Assembly: GCF_013283835.1 (NCBI RefSeq)
Contig: NZ_CP054052.1
Coordinates: forward strand, 3,162,001-3,226,000
From: Poseidonibacter lekithochrous
Lineage (GTDB): Bacteria > Campylobacterota > Campylobacteria > Campylobacterales > Arcobacteraceae
DNA length: 64,000 nucleotides
Direction: 5' to 3'
Part shown: piece after piece, positions 9,144 through 18,316 of the stretch
Layout of the letters: every line of letters starts with the position of its first letter
Position numbering within the stretch: position 1 is the stretch's first letter
Translations under genes and position numbers: made by a program
Notes under the pieces: generated by a model
Told to the model about the DNA's origin: nothing
What the model saw: the letters and a program-made list of their open reading frames with translations, nothing else
The model's database searches: none

Positions 9144-10311
9144 CTAAAGCTTTTTTTGCAAGTAAAAGCATTACAACTCCACTTGATACAATTACAGCTG
9201 TTACATATAAAGCATAATCGTAATTTCCAGTCCATTCAGTAAGGCTTACAGCATATAAAGGAGCTGCAACTTGTCCTATTCCATATGCTGTTGTTAAAGC
9301 CCCCATTAGCATTACAGGGTTTTTACCAGCTAGTTTTCCCCCAAGATTCATAAACAATGCTACAAGTCCTACAAATGTTGCTCCATAGATTACTCCACAA
9401 AATAGAATCAAATATACATTACTTGTTAGAGTTGGCATTAAAATACCTATAACTTGCAGAGACATAGCTATTATAATCATATTTACACTTCCATATTTAT
9501 GTGCTAATCTCATCCAAATAATAGAAGAAGGAATTCCAGCAAGTCCTACAAATAACCATGTAATTCCTGAAAATTCTTCAACTGCTGGCATTGTTTTAAT
9601 AATAGCAGGTAAGAACGTACCTTGAATTACAAAACCAACGCCTGCTGTAAAATATGATGCAATTAGTATTACAACAAAAGCAGAAAATAGTTTTTTATCA
9701 AAAGGATGTTTTTCATTTGAACTTTTTTGTTCTTTATCAAAAGATAAAATATGGATAGGATAAAACATTACAATAGCTCCACAGATTGTAAGAGTAATCC
9801 ATGACTCTTGCCAAGTAGAGTAAGATAATACGTATCTACTTATGATATCTGAACTAGCTAATGCACATCCAATTCCTGAGAAATAAATTCCCATTGCTTT
9901 TGTTTTATCATCAAAATCTAATTTTGTCATAACAATAGCAGCTCCAACTACTAGAGCCATAGCTGAACCAAAACCTGCAATTATCCTACTTATTAACCAT
10001 AAAATATCATTAGTTGTTACTCCTAAAACTAGAGTTGTTAAGACACATAAAACTGTCCCTATTCTAAAATATTTTACTTTGGTATTAATATCTTTAATAA
10101 AAATTGCAAAAATTGCTCCGGATAAATATCCCACATAATTTAATGAAGCTAAAATTCCTGAAAAAGTAAGGGATAAGGTATTATCTTCCAACATTGAAGG
10201 TAATAAGGAAGTATAAGCAAATCGTGCAACTCCAACTCCAATAAAAAGACCTAATATTCCAGCAAGTAAAATATTGAAGTTAGAATTTTTATCTAATAAA
10301 TTAAATCTCAT
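9130..10311 (-). CDS. YbfB/YjiJ family MFS transporter
   Basis: The 393-residue protein has about 12 membrane segments. The N-terminus (GLFIGVGVARFAYTSLLPSM) is the signature of the YbfB/YjiJ branch of the major facilitator superfamily, whose substrates are largely unknown. I chose the ATG at 10309-10311, which follows AAAGGAAAGAGA and overlaps the end of the upstream AraC gene by 11 bases. A longer reading would run far into that gene. Coupling to the AraC regulator suggests that the regulator controls this exporter or senses its substrate. Confidence 0.85.
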   Translation of the reverse strand: MRFNLLDKNSNFNILLAGILGLFIGVGVARFAYTSLLPSMLEDNTLSLTFSGILASLNYVGYLSGAIFAIFIKDINTKVKYFRIGTVLCVLTTLVLGVTTNDILWLISRIIAGFGSAMALVVGAAIVMTKLDFDDKTKAMGIYFSGIGCALASSDIISRYVLSYSTWQESWITLTICGAIVMFYPIHILSFDKEQKSSNEKHPFDKKLFSAFVVILIASYFTAGVGFVIQGTFLPAIIKTMPAVEEFSGITWLFVGLAGIPSSIIWMRLAHKYGSVNMIIIAMSLQVIGILMPTLTSNVYLILFCGVIYGATFVGLVALFMNLGGKLAGKNPVMLMGALTTAYGIGQVAAPLYAVSLTEWTGNYDYALYVTAVIVSSGVVMLLLAKKALAISH

Positions 10312-11146
10312 TTTTGTCTCTTTCCTTTGATAAACTTTTTTGAATATCTTTTTGATAAGCTTTTGGAGTAATTGCAAAAACTTTTTTAAATACATTACTT
10401 AAGTGACTTTGATCATAAAAACCAACTTCATTGGCAGCATCTACAATATCCCAACCATCACTTATTAATTTTTTTGCCCTATGGACTCTTTTATTTACAA
10501 TATAAGCATTTGCAGATAAACCAAAATCTTGTTTACAAACTCTAATAATATGAAAAGGACTAAAACCTAAAACATTTGAGATTTGTGTTAATGTAAGTTT
10601 TGAAGAAATATTATTCTCAATATACTCTTTGAATTCTTTTGCAATTGTTGTTGTATTATCTATTTTTATTATTTCATTTTTATTAATATATGAAGAAAAC
10701 ACCTCTTTTAAAAACTCTAAAAGATTTAATTCTTTTTCAATTACATCATTTTGTTCATAAATAAAATCAAATAATTCAAAAAATCTATTACATAAATTTT
10801 CATTTTTTATTTCATTTGGTAAAGCTAAAATATCATCTGTTTCATAAATATGATTTTGCAACTCTTTATACCATTGTCTATCTAAGTAAATTACATAATA
10901 ATCTTTTGTTTTCTCATCTGAAATTGAATAATGAACTTCATTTGGATTAATAACTACTAACTTGTCTTTTTCTAATGTTATTTCTTTATCATTAATAATA
11001 ACTTTTGCATGTGCATTTTTCAAAGCAAGAAAACAAACTAAATTGTGATAATGCTTTTGTGAGCACTCTTGAAAGGCCTCACTATATTTCAATTCTAAAT
11101 AAGGAAGTTCTCCTATTTTAAAAATTCTATTATTTTTTTTAATCAT
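10301..11146 (-). CDS. AraC family transcriptional regulator
   Basis: The 281-residue protein has an N-terminal cupin-like ligand domain (about 15-130; KHYHNLVCFLALKNAHA, LVVINPNEVHYS). The C-terminal double helix-turn-helix spans about 175-270 (LTQISNVLGFSPFHIIRVCKQ and AANEVGFYDQSHLSNVFKK). It is co-transcribed with the downstream MFS gene, the usual layout of a regulator with its efflux target. A second AraC protein of similar build lies at 35.7 kb. Confidence 0.9.
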   Translation of the reverse strand: MIKKNNRIFKIGELPYLELKYSEAFQECSQKHYHNLVCFLALKNAHAKVIINDKEITLEKDKLVVINPNEVHYSISDEKTKDYYVIYLDRQWYKELQNHIYETDDILALPNEIKNENLCNRFFELFDFIYEQNDVIEKELNLLEFLKEVFSSYINKNEIIKIDNTTTIAKEFKEYIENNISSKLTLTQISNVLGFSPFHIIRVCKQDFGLSANAYIVNKRVHRAKKLISDGWDIVDAANEVGFYDQSHLSNVFKKVFAITPKAYQKDIQKSLSKERDKNEI

Positions 11147-11221
11147 AAAGCATAATACATAATTAAAAGTTAAAAGTCTTGGAAAATATTGCTATTTAAT
11201 TATAAGATTTTTATTTATAAG

Positions 11222-11259
11222 AAGATGAGTTAATTGGCTATTAAAAACTCATCTTTTTT
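11222..11259 (+). terminator. Orphan rho-independent terminator upstream of the bioF-like operon
   Basis: AAGATGAGTT (11222-11231) and AACTCATCTT (11246-11255) form a perfect 10-bp stem with a 14-base loop, followed by TTTT on the plus strand only. No plus-strand gene ends here, so it fits a short RNA or a leader attenuator. The rest of this 257-bp gap (11147-11403) is AT-rich with several TATA-like elements and no ORF. Confidence 0.6.
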
Positions 11260-11403
11260 CTACGAGGACGTATATATAAAATTAGTATATAAAATTATAA
11301 CCCCTCTAAATAGCATTAATCTAGCATACTTTATATACAACTCTTATTCAACTATTTTTTAGTAATTTTAAGTTAATATATATAAACACTAATGGAGATT
11401 TTT

Positions 11404-12498
11404 TTGTATTCAAAAGAACTTAATTCAATTAAAAAATCAAATCGTTATAGAACAAGAGATGTATTTGATAAAAACTTAATTGACCTCGCTTCAAATGACT
11501 ATCTAGGTCTATCTACAAATAAAAATATTTTTCAAAAAGCTTATGAAAGAGTATTGGAAGAACAATACACAGCTCCTAAAGCATCTATGTTAGTAAATGG
11601 TTATAATCAAATCCATAAAGATTTTGAAGAGAAATTATGCGAAATAAATGGCTTTGAAGCTGCAGTTACTGTAGGTTCTGGTTTTTTAGCAAATATTTCT
11701 ATGATAGAAGCTTTATGTAGAAAAAATGATACCTTGTTTATTGATGAAGAGTACCATGCAAGTGGTATCTTAGCAACAAAACTTTTAAAAGAAGAGCAAG
11801 TAATTGTTTTTAATCATAATGACCACAAAGACTTAGAAAAAAAAATATGTGAAAACTCTAGAAAAGGTCGGCAAATAATTGCTATTGAGGGTGTTTATTC
11901 AATGGGTGGTGACTTAGCCCCTAAAGAGATTTTTGACTTAGCATTAAAACATGACGCTTTGCTACTTGTAGATGAAGCACATAGTTCTGGTGTATTAGGA
12001 GATAGTCTATTTGGTATTTTTGATTATTATGGAATTAAACCTACGAAAAATCATGTAAAAATGGGAACATTAGGTAAAGCGTATGGTTCATATGGAGCAT
12101 ATATTTTAGCTTCACAAAATGTAATAGATTTTTTAACAAATAGAGCCAAACCTATTATTTACTCAACTGCACCTTCTTTATTTGATACTGCACTTGGTTT
12201 AGAATCACTAAAATATATAATCGAAAATAAAAAAACATTAAAAGAAAACATAAATAAAAATTTAGAAATTATAAAAGAACTATTAAATATAGATTCAAAA
12301 AGTTTAATAATACCTATAGTAATAGGTGACAATAAAAAAGTAAAAGATATTCAATCATACTGTAAAGAAAAAGGTTTTTTAGTTGGTGCAATTAGGCAAC
12401 CAACTGTAAAAAATGCAATAATTAGATTAATTGCAAAAATCGATATAAGTCAAAAAGACTTAAGAGAAGTTTGTATTATGTTAAAGGAACAATTATGA
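11404..12498 (+). CDS. bioF: 8-amino-7-oxononanoate synthase-like PLP enzyme (AONS family)
   Basis: A fold-type I PLP enzyme of the alpha-oxoamine synthase family. Visible are LASNDYLGLS, VGSGFLANIS, DEAHSSGVLG and the PLP lysine in MGTLGKAYGSYGAY. BioF condenses pimeloyl-ACP and alanine in biotin synthesis. I start at TTG 11404 (364 residues) because GGAG sits six bases upstream; an ATG at 11392 overlaps that GGAG and has no site of its own. The family also includes glycine C-acetyltransferase, and no other biotin genes are adjacent, so the substrate is not certain. It heads an operon running to mqnE. Confidence 0.8.
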   Translation: MYSKELNSIKKSNRYRTRDVFDKNLIDLASNDYLGLSTNKNIFQKAYERVLEEQYTAPKASMLVNGYNQIHKDFEEKLCEINGFEAAVTVGSGFLANISMIEALCRKNDTLFIDEEYHASGILATKLLKEEQVIVFNHNDHKDLEKKICENSRKGRQIIAIEGVYSMGGDLAPKEIFDLALKHDALLLVDEAHSSGVLGDSLFGIFDYYGIKPTKNHVKMGTLGKAYGSYGAYILASQNVIDFLTNRAKPIIYSTAPSLFDTALGLESLKYIIENKKTLKENINKNLEIIKELLNIDSKSLIIPIVIGDNKKVKDIQSYCKEKGFLVGAIRQPTVKNAIIRLIAKIDISQKDLREVCIMLKEQL

Positions 12499-12734
12499 AA
12501 ACAGTTTTATTATTAACAGTTTTATCTATTTTTTCATTTGCAAATGAAAACTATATAAATATGAAAAATTGTGAAAAGATTCAATTATCAAAATTCACAA
12601 GTTTAGTTTCTTGTCATCAAGTAGATTATTTAATTGAATACAAATTAGAAGATGATGAAGAAAAAGACAATATTAAAAAAATTACAGCTATCACTGTAAA
12701 AGATCAAAAAATTATCAAAAGCGAGAGAAAGTAA
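12495..12734 (+). CDS. Small secreted protein of unknown function
   Basis: A 79-residue protein with a signal peptide (MKTVLLLTVLSIFSFA, cleavage likely before NENY). The mature part has two cysteines (MKNCEKIQL, LVSCHQVDY) that could form a disulfide, then an acidic and basic tail (LEDDEEKDNIKK). The ATG overlaps the stop of the bioF-like gene (ATGA) and follows AAAGGAAC. I do not recognise the family. Its position between a PLP enzyme and carbonic anhydrase gives no clear function. Confidence 0.75.
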   Translation: MKTVLLLTVLSIFSFANENYINMKNCEKIQLSKFTSLVSCHQVDYLIEYKLEDDEEKDNIKKITAITVKDQKIIKSERK

Positions 12735-12735
12735 T

Positions 12736-13389
12736 ATGGAAATTAATGATTTAGTTAAAGGTAATAAAAAATTTAGAGAAGTAAGTTTCCCTAGATTTGA
12801 AGGAAATATTAAAGAACTAGTAGAACATGGACAAAAACCAGAAGTTCTATTTGTAGGATGTTCTGATAGTAGAATTACTCCTGATTTAATGCTTGACACT
12901 GAACCTGGAGATATGTTCATTTTAAGAAATGTTGGTAACTTTGTACCTCCATATAGTCCTGATGATGATTTCCACGGTAGTTCTGCTGCTATTGAATATG
13001 CTGTTTCTGTATTAGGTGTAAAACATATTATTATTTGTGGACATTCTCACTGTGGAGCTTGTAAAAGTTTATACAAAGATATTGGGGATTCACCTGATTT
13101 AGTACACGTAAAAAAATGGTTAGAATTAGGGAAAAAAGCTAAAGAATATACTTTATTAGCTATTCAAGATAAAACTGACCAAGAAAAACTATATAGAGCA
13201 ACTGAGCGAATCTCAGTAGTTCACCAAATGGAAAACTTACTTACATTCCCAGATGTTGAAAGAAAAGTAAAAAATGGTACTTTACAAATTCATGGTTGGT
13301 ACTATAGAATTGAAGATGGAACTTTAGAGTATTATGATGGAGAAGAGTGTTCATTTAAACCTTTAGTTGAAAGTTCTGATAAAAAATGA
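12736..13389 (+). CDS. Beta-class carbonic anhydrase
   Basis: Interconverts CO2 and bicarbonate with a zinc centre. The 217-residue protein has the zinc-binding Cys and Asp/Arg dyad in FVGCSDSRITPDLM, then the His and Cys ligands in ICGHSHCGACKSL, in the spacing of beta-class enzymes. There is no signal peptide, so it is cytoplasmic. It may supply bicarbonate for carboxylation or help CO2 use in a microaerobic organism. It starts right after the small secreted protein gene and overlaps the next gene by four bases. Confidence 0.94.
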   Translation: MEINDLVKGNKKFREVSFPRFEGNIKELVEHGQKPEVLFVGCSDSRITPDLMLDTEPGDMFILRNVGNFVPPYSPDDDFHGSSAAIEYAVSVLGVKHIIICGHSHCGACKSLYKDIGDSPDLVHVKKWLELGKKAKEYTLLAIQDKTDQEKLYRATERISVVHQMENLLTFPDVERKVKNGTLQIHGWYYRIEDGTLEYYDGEECSFKPLVESSDKK

Positions 13390-13703
13390 GTACAGAAGTA
13401 AGAAGATTACCTAAAAAAACTATTATAATAATCGGAGCAATGTGTGCCATTGCTCTTGTTATTTTTTTATTCTTAAAAGATTTAAAAGAACAAAAAATGG
13501 CTGAAATTATTGCTACTTTAGGTCACAAGAATATTAAAGACATGGAAGTAATTAATAAATTAAGCGTTGAAGATAAAGAAACAAGATATAAAAGTAAAGT
13601 ATATAAAGTAAGATTTTTTGATAACAATATTAATAAAACTTGTGTAGGATTTATTCACATAGGTAGAAATAATACGTATTCAAAAGATTTTGACTGTAAA
13701 TAG
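13386..13703 (+). CDS. Small single-pass membrane protein, unknown
   Basis: A 105-residue protein with one membrane segment at about residues 12-30 (TIIIIGAMCAIALVIFLFL) and a basic N-terminus, giving an N-in topology with the C-terminal 70 residues outside the cytoplasm. That part has two cysteines (NKTCVGF and the final DFDCK) that could pair in the periplasm. The ATG overlaps the carbonic anhydrase stop by four bases. I do not recognise the family. Confidence 0.75.
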   Translation: MSTEVRRLPKKTIIIIGAMCAIALVIFLFLKDLKEQKMAEIIATLGHKNIKDMEVINKLSVEDKETRYKSKVYKVRFFDNNINKTCVGFIHIGRNNTYSKDFDCK

Positions 13704-13710
13704 GAAGCAA

Positions 13711-14772
13711 ATGAGTATTATAGAAAAATTAGAAAACAATGAAAGATTAACGTTAGAAGACGGAGTTGCTCTTTATGATTTAGATCTTTTTACACTTGCA
13801 CATTATGCAAATAAAATAAGAGAAACTAAACATGGTAAAAAAACATATTTTAATATTAATAGACATATAAACCCAACAAATGTGTGTAAAGATGTATGTC
13901 AATTTTGTGCTTATAGTGCAAGTAGAAAAAATCCTGACCAATGGACTATGACACATGAAGAGATTTTGGAAATTGTTAAAAATTCTTCTAAAAATGATAT
14001 AAAAGAAGTACATATTGTATCTGCACATAATCCTCACACAGGACTTCAATGGTATATGGATGTCTTCAAGAAGATAAAAGAAAACTTCCCATCAATTCAT
14101 GTTAAAGCATTAACAGCAGCTGAAATTCACTTCTTAGCAACTGAATATAAACTGTCTTACCAAGAAATCATCAACATGATGAAAGACCATGGAATTGATT
14201 CAATGCCAGGTGGTGGAGCTGAGATTTTTGATGAAAAAGTGCGAAAAAAAATCTGTGGTGGAAAAGTAAAATCTGATGAATGGTTAGAGATTCACAGACT
14301 TTGGCATAAAGCTGGAAAACAAAGTAATGCTACTATGCTTTTTGGTCACGTAGAATCAAGAGAAAACAGAATTGACCATATGATTAGACTTCGAGACTTA
14401 CAAGATGAAACTAATGGTTTTAATGCCTTTATTCCACTTGTATATCAAACTGAAAATAATTACCTAAAAGTTAAAGAGCCTTTAACAGGTCAAGAGATTT
14501 TAAAAACGTATGCCATTGCTAGAATTATGTTAGATAACATTTCTAATATCAAAGCTTACTGGGCTACTTCAACTGTAAAATTAGCTTTAATTGCTCAAGA
14601 ATTTGGTGCAAATGATGTTGATGGAACTATTGAGAGAGAATCTATTCAAAGTGCAGCTGGTGCTTCTAGTGCTGGTGGTGTTGCTTTAAAAGAGTTTGTT
14701 GATTTAATTAAAAACTCTGGATTTACTCCAGTTGAGAGAGATTCTATTTATAATGAACTAAAAACTTGGTAA
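13711..14772 (+). CDS. mqnE: Aminofutalosine synthase MqnE
   Basis: A radical SAM enzyme of the futalosine menaquinone pathway that joins SAM to the chorismate-derived enol ether to give aminofutalosine. The 353-residue protein has the iron-sulfur motif CKDVCQFC at about residues 50-57 within HINPTNVCKDVC, and downstream family blocks DSMPGGGAEIF and TMLFGHVESRENR. I chose the ATG at 13711 because AGGAAG sits four bases upstream; it follows the preceding stop by seven bases. Menaquinone is the main respiratory quinone of Campylobacterota, which use this pathway. Closest alternative is MqnC. Confidence 0.88.
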   Translation: MSIIEKLENNERLTLEDGVALYDLDLFTLAHYANKIRETKHGKKTYFNINRHINPTNVCKDVCQFCAYSASRKNPDQWTMTHEEILEIVKNSSKNDIKEVHIVSAHNPHTGLQWYMDVFKKIKENFPSIHVKALTAAEIHFLATEYKLSYQEIINMMKDHGIDSMPGGGAEIFDEKVRKKICGGKVKSDEWLEIHRLWHKAGKQSNATMLFGHVESRENRIDHMIRLRDLQDETNGFNAFIPLVYQTENNYLKVKEPLTGQEILKTYAIARIMLDNISNIKAYWATSTVKLALIAQEFGANDVDGTIERESIQSAAGASSAGGVALKEFVDLIKNSGFTPVERDSIYNELKTW

Positions 14773-14782
14773 AAGTTTTTAG
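14758..14782. terminator. Bidirectional terminator after mqnE
   Basis: CTAAAAACTT and AAGTTTTTAG form a perfect 10-bp stem with a five-base loop containing the mqnE stop. It serves mqnE and the convergent gene on the minus strand. Confidence 0.75.
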
Positions 14783-14793
14783 TTTATTACTTC

Positions 14794-16356
14794 TTATTGA
14801 GGTTGATTAAAAGTCAACATAAAATCAATTTCTATGTCATCTTCTACTCTTATCATTTTTATTGGATAAGAGATATTAATCGAATAAAGTTCATTGTTAA
14901 CATTATCTATTAAATCAAAGAACTCTTTTGGAGATTTAACTAAAATATTTACAGAATAATTAAACTTCGTAACTTCATTATTTTGACTTGATTTAAATTT
15001 CACAATTGAATTCTCAGGCATTAAAATCTTAATTTGCTCAGTAACTCTAGATATTGGTAAAAACTCATCTATGATATATTTTTCAGTATGTTTTTTATAT
15101 ACAGGATTTTCAAGCTCAATTGTATCTTGGGCAGTTACAACTACATCTAAGATATTCTTTTTTGTTTCATCTTCTATTTTTACTTCTATTGTGTCATATA
15201 GTTTTCTAAGTTCTGGCTCTAAAGATTTAATATAAGTATCATCATTTAAGAAAGTACCTTTAAACTGTAAAATATCCCCATCCATTGTAAGTTCTTTTAA
15301 TACAACATCGTATGGTATTGCTTCGAATACAGCTTCTATTCTTTTTTGAACTTTATCATTTTTATTCACATGATCAGGAAGAACAATTGATTTTTTTACT
15401 TCTTGTACTGTTTTAACAACTTCTTCTTTTTTAGTTTCTATATTTATAAATAGTTTATAAACACCAAAAAATACAATAGCAAAGAATACTAAAATATATA
15501 AAGTATTTAAATTATTCTTTTTCTCTTTAGCTCTAGGTTTTACAAAACTTTGTTTTTGATGTTTATCTTTTGATAATTCAAAAATCTCTTCATCTATATT
15601 AATAGGATGATAATCAATTTCTAATAATAAGTCTTCACTTAATTGATTAATTTGTTCTTGAGTTAATTGTTTTAAAGTATAAAGAATAGTTACTTTTTCA
15701 ATAAATGTATTTGATTCTTTCTCATAAAATTCATTTAAATTATTGTGAATAATTTCACTTAATTCTAAGTAATAAATCTCATCAAAAAGTTTTTGTCCAA
15801 CAACATCATCGTCATAAAAATGAGTTTTTTTAACTGTTTCAAATGTAGGTAAATCTATTGTTTTAGAAAATACTATAGAAGCACTATCATTAAGAATAAG
15901 TATAAAGGCTTTATTGTTAAATAAAAAAATCAATAATTGGTTTTTACAAATATTTTGTTCTAAATGTAAATTTAGGATATGAAAAGCTGAGTAGATATAA
16001 TCTATTCCTGTTTTTTCAAAATAGTGTTTTGTTTCAAATAATGTAGTTTTTAAAACTGCAATATCGTAGTCTTCATTAAAATGTGCGATTTCACAATCTT
16101 TAATTTTTGAAGAACTCTTTTTTGGAATTAATTTAGTAGTATCACTAATAAGTAGTGTAGAAATAAAAGATACAGGTGTTTCTTCTTGAGAGGCATTTAG
16201 TTTATGTGCAATATCATGAGCTAAGATGTCATCACTAACTAGAAATACTGAATTATAAGCATCAGCAATTTCACCATTATTTAACTTCTTATAGTCAAGT
16301 TTTAATTGAGTATCATATTTAATTGCATTAATATATAAAGACTCTTTCGTAAACAT
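14794..16356 (-). CDS. Conserved Campylobacterota membrane protein, GspL/PilM-PilN-like architecture
   Basis: A 520-residue protein of no assigned function. Residues 1-270 are soluble without a signal peptide and alternate strands and helices in a way that recalls actin-like PilM/GspL cytoplasmic domains. One membrane segment follows at about 278-298 (LYILVFFAIVFFGVYKLF). The C-terminal 220 residues would be periplasmic and start with a coiled coil (VVKTVQEVKKSIV). The layout suggests an inner-membrane assembly protein, but this is architecture, not detected homology. It is the last gene of the operon with DUF374, miaB and HP0268, an order I recall from Campylobacter jejuni. Confidence 0.75.
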   Translation of the reverse strand: MFTKESLYINAIKYDTQLKLDYKKLNNGEIADAYNSVFLVSDDILAHDIAHKLNASQEETPVSFISTLLISDTTKLIPKKSSSKIKDCEIAHFNEDYDIAVLKTTLFETKHYFEKTGIDYIYSAFHILNLHLEQNICKNQLLIFLFNNKAFILILNDSASIVFSKTIDLPTFETVKKTHFYDDDVVGQKLFDEIYYLELSEIIHNNLNEFYEKESNTFIEKVTILYTLKQLTQEQINQLSEDLLLEIDYHPINIDEEIFELSKDKHQKQSFVKPRAKEKKNNLNTLYILVFFAIVFFGVYKLFINIETKKEEVVKTVQEVKKSIVLPDHVNKNDKVQKRIEAVFEAIPYDVVLKELTMDGDILQFKGTFLNDDTYIKSLEPELRKLYDTIEVKIEDETKKNILDVVVTAQDTIELENPVYKKHTEKYIIDEFLPISRVTEQIKILMPENSIVKFKSSQNNEVTKFNYSVNILVKSPKEFFDLIDNVNNELYSINISYPIKMIRVEDDIEIDFMLTFNQPQ

Positions 16357-16373
16357 TTGCTTCCTATTTTACT

Positions 16374-16988
16374 CTAATTTAATGCATGAATCATCATTTT
16401 TTCTTTGATAAAGTCTTTAGCTTCATCAAACTCTAATTCACTAATGTCATAAGGTTCTGACATATAAAAATCTATTTTTCCAAAAGGTTTTGGTAAAACA
16501 AATTTATCCCATGAATTAAATTGCCAATACTTACTAGGTTTTGTATTTAAAACAACAACCCTAGCATTACTCTTTTGAGCAATGGCAATAACACCGTCAG
16601 CCACACTATATCGAGGGCCTCTTGGTCCATCTGGAGTTAACGCAACATCACTACCAGATTTAATTTCTTTAATTGTACTAATTAAAGCTTTAGCTGCACC
16701 TTTAGAAGAAGAACCTCTTATAGATTCTATTCCTAATAAAGAATAAACCTTAGCAATAATTTCGCCATCTTTATTTTTACTAATCATTGTTTTTACAGTA
16801 CCGTTTGGTCTATTTTTTGAATAATTAGCAGGTTGTCCTAATAAATCACCATGCCATGCTACAAAAACAAAGGCTTCTTTATCGTCCAATTTAGGATGAT
16901 GAAAGACCTTCTTATTTGTAGCATATATGCATCTAACTAAAAAATATACAATATATGGTAATACTTTTAGTTTAAAAAAAAGTTTCAT
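16374..16988 (-). CDS. DUF374 lysophospholipid acyltransferase family protein
   Basis: The 204-residue protein carries the DUF374 pattern: FVAWHGDLLG (the HxxxxD-like catalytic block reduced to WHG), then MISKNKDGEIIAKV, IRGSSSKGAAKAL and the phosphate-binding block ALTPDGPRGPRY. Members of this LPLAT branch modify lipids or lipid A precursors; the exact acceptor here is unknown. A basic hydrophobic N-terminus would place it at the inner membrane. It abuts miaB, sharing the junction base. Confidence 0.85.
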   Translation of the reverse strand: MKLFFKLKVLPYIVYFLVRCIYATNKKVFHHPKLDDKEAFVFVAWHGDLLGQPANYSKNRPNGTVKTMISKNKDGEIIAKVYSLLGIESIRGSSSKGAAKALISTIKEIKSGSDVALTPDGPRGPRYSVADGVIAIAQKSNARVVVLNTKPSKYWQFNSWDKFVLPKPFGKIDFYMSEPYDISELEFDEAKDFIKEKMMIHALN

Positions 16989-18298
16989 TATATAAGAACT
17001 TCACCTTTTAAAGCTGTTCTTGTTGCACTTACAATTTTAACATCTACAAATTTACCTAGTAATTCATCACTACCTTTTGCAAATACTTGTAAGTAATTAT
17101 CTGTATATCCAGTAACCTCACCATTAGGCTTAAGGCTCTCAACTAAGATATTTACTGTAGTACCTACATGACTTGGCATTGTAGCTTCAAGATGTCTTTT
17201 GTGAAGTTCAATTAAACCAGTTAATCTTTCACTTCCAATTGCATCAGGAATCTCTTTGTCTTTTAAGTCTAAAGCAGGTGTTTCAGGTCTTGGAGAATAT
17301 TTAAAGTTAAATACTTGATCAAATTTAACTTGTCTTACAACATCTAAAGTATCTTGATAATCTTCTTCAGTTTCCCCTGGGAATGCAACAATAATATCAG
17401 TTGTAATTCTTAAATCAGGAACAAGTTCTCTCATTTTATTTGCTCTATTAAGGAACCACTCTTTTGTGTATCCTCTTTTCATAGCTCTTAAAATTTCAGT
17501 TGAACCACTTTGTAATGGCATATGAATACATCTTGAAATTTTTTCATTTTTAGCAAATTCTTCAATAAATTCATCATCCATATGTAAAGGATGAGGAGAA
17601 GTAAATCTAATTCTTTTAAGATTTTCAATTTTTGAAATATCTTGTAAAAGTTTTGTAAATGAATGCTTAGGTCTTTTATCCGAAAATCTTCTACCATAAG
17701 AATTTACGTTTTGCCCTAAAAGCATAATTTCAACTGCACCTTCATCAACTGCTTTTTGCACTTGAGTTACAATCATTTCTGGTGGAATAGAAATCTCTTC
17801 ACCTCTTGTGTTTGGTACAATACAGTAAGTACATTTTTTATCACACCCTACAGAGATGTTTACACTAGCTCTGTATTTGTTTGTTTTAGCAGGTCCAAAT
17901 TCATACATTGACTCATCATTGTCAATAGAAATTTCAACTGAACCTTTTACATCAATTACATCTTTAATTTTAGAAATGTTTCTAGCACCTACTACAAAAT
18001 CAACATATGGAGCTCTTTTGATAATATCTTTACCTAAGTGAGAGGCTGTACAGCCACATACACCAATTTTAGCTCCATCTTTTTTCTTCTTATTGAATTG
18101 ACCAATTTCAGAAAATAGTTTTTGTACAGGCTTTTCTCTTACTGAACATGTGTTAATGATAATTAAATCAGCATCTTCCATAGTATCAGTTTGAGTATAG
18201 TCTTTATGTTTTTCTAATTCAGCTGCAATATGTTGGCTATCAGTGTCATTCATCTGACAACCTAAAGTTTGAATAAATAGTTTTTTGTCTGAACTCAT
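16988..18298 (-). CDS. miaB: tRNA-2-methylthio-N6-dimethylallyladenosine synthase MiaB
   Basis: Adds the 2-methylthio group to i6A37 of tRNAs. The 436-residue protein has the UPF0004 domain (LFIQTLGCQMNDTDS, INTCSVREKPVQK, GVCGCTAS), the radical SAM core with CDKKCTYCIVP, and a C-terminal TRAM domain (about 375-436). All six cluster cysteines are present. I chose ATG 18298 over a GTG four codons upstream because MSSDKKLFIQTLG matches the usual start, although the ribosome site is weak for both. Confidence 0.95.
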   Translation of the reverse strand: MSSDKKLFIQTLGCQMNDTDSQHIAAELEKHKDYTQTDTMEDADLIIINTCSVREKPVQKLFSEIGQFNKKKKDGAKIGVCGCTASHLGKDIIKRAPYVDFVVGARNISKIKDVIDVKGSVEISIDNDESMYEFGPAKTNKYRASVNISVGCDKKCTYCIVPNTRGEEISIPPEMIVTQVQKAVDEGAVEIMLLGQNVNSYGRRFSDKRPKHSFTKLLQDISKIENLKRIRFTSPHPLHMDDEFIEEFAKNEKISRCIHMPLQSGSTEILRAMKRGYTKEWFLNRANKMRELVPDLRITTDIIVAFPGETEEDYQDTLDVVRQVKFDQVFNFKYSPRPETPALDLKDKEIPDAIGSERLTGLIELHKRHLEATMPSHVGTTVNILVESLKPNGEVTGYTDNYLQVFAKGSDELLGKFVDVKIVSATRTALKGEVLI

Positions 18299-18316
18299 AA
18301 TTTTTATCACTTTGGA

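Noticed and set aside
10312-10395. Longer start for the MFS gene
   Set aside because: It would overlap the AraC gene by about 95 bases; the internal ATG has a good Shine-Dalgarno and gives the family start.
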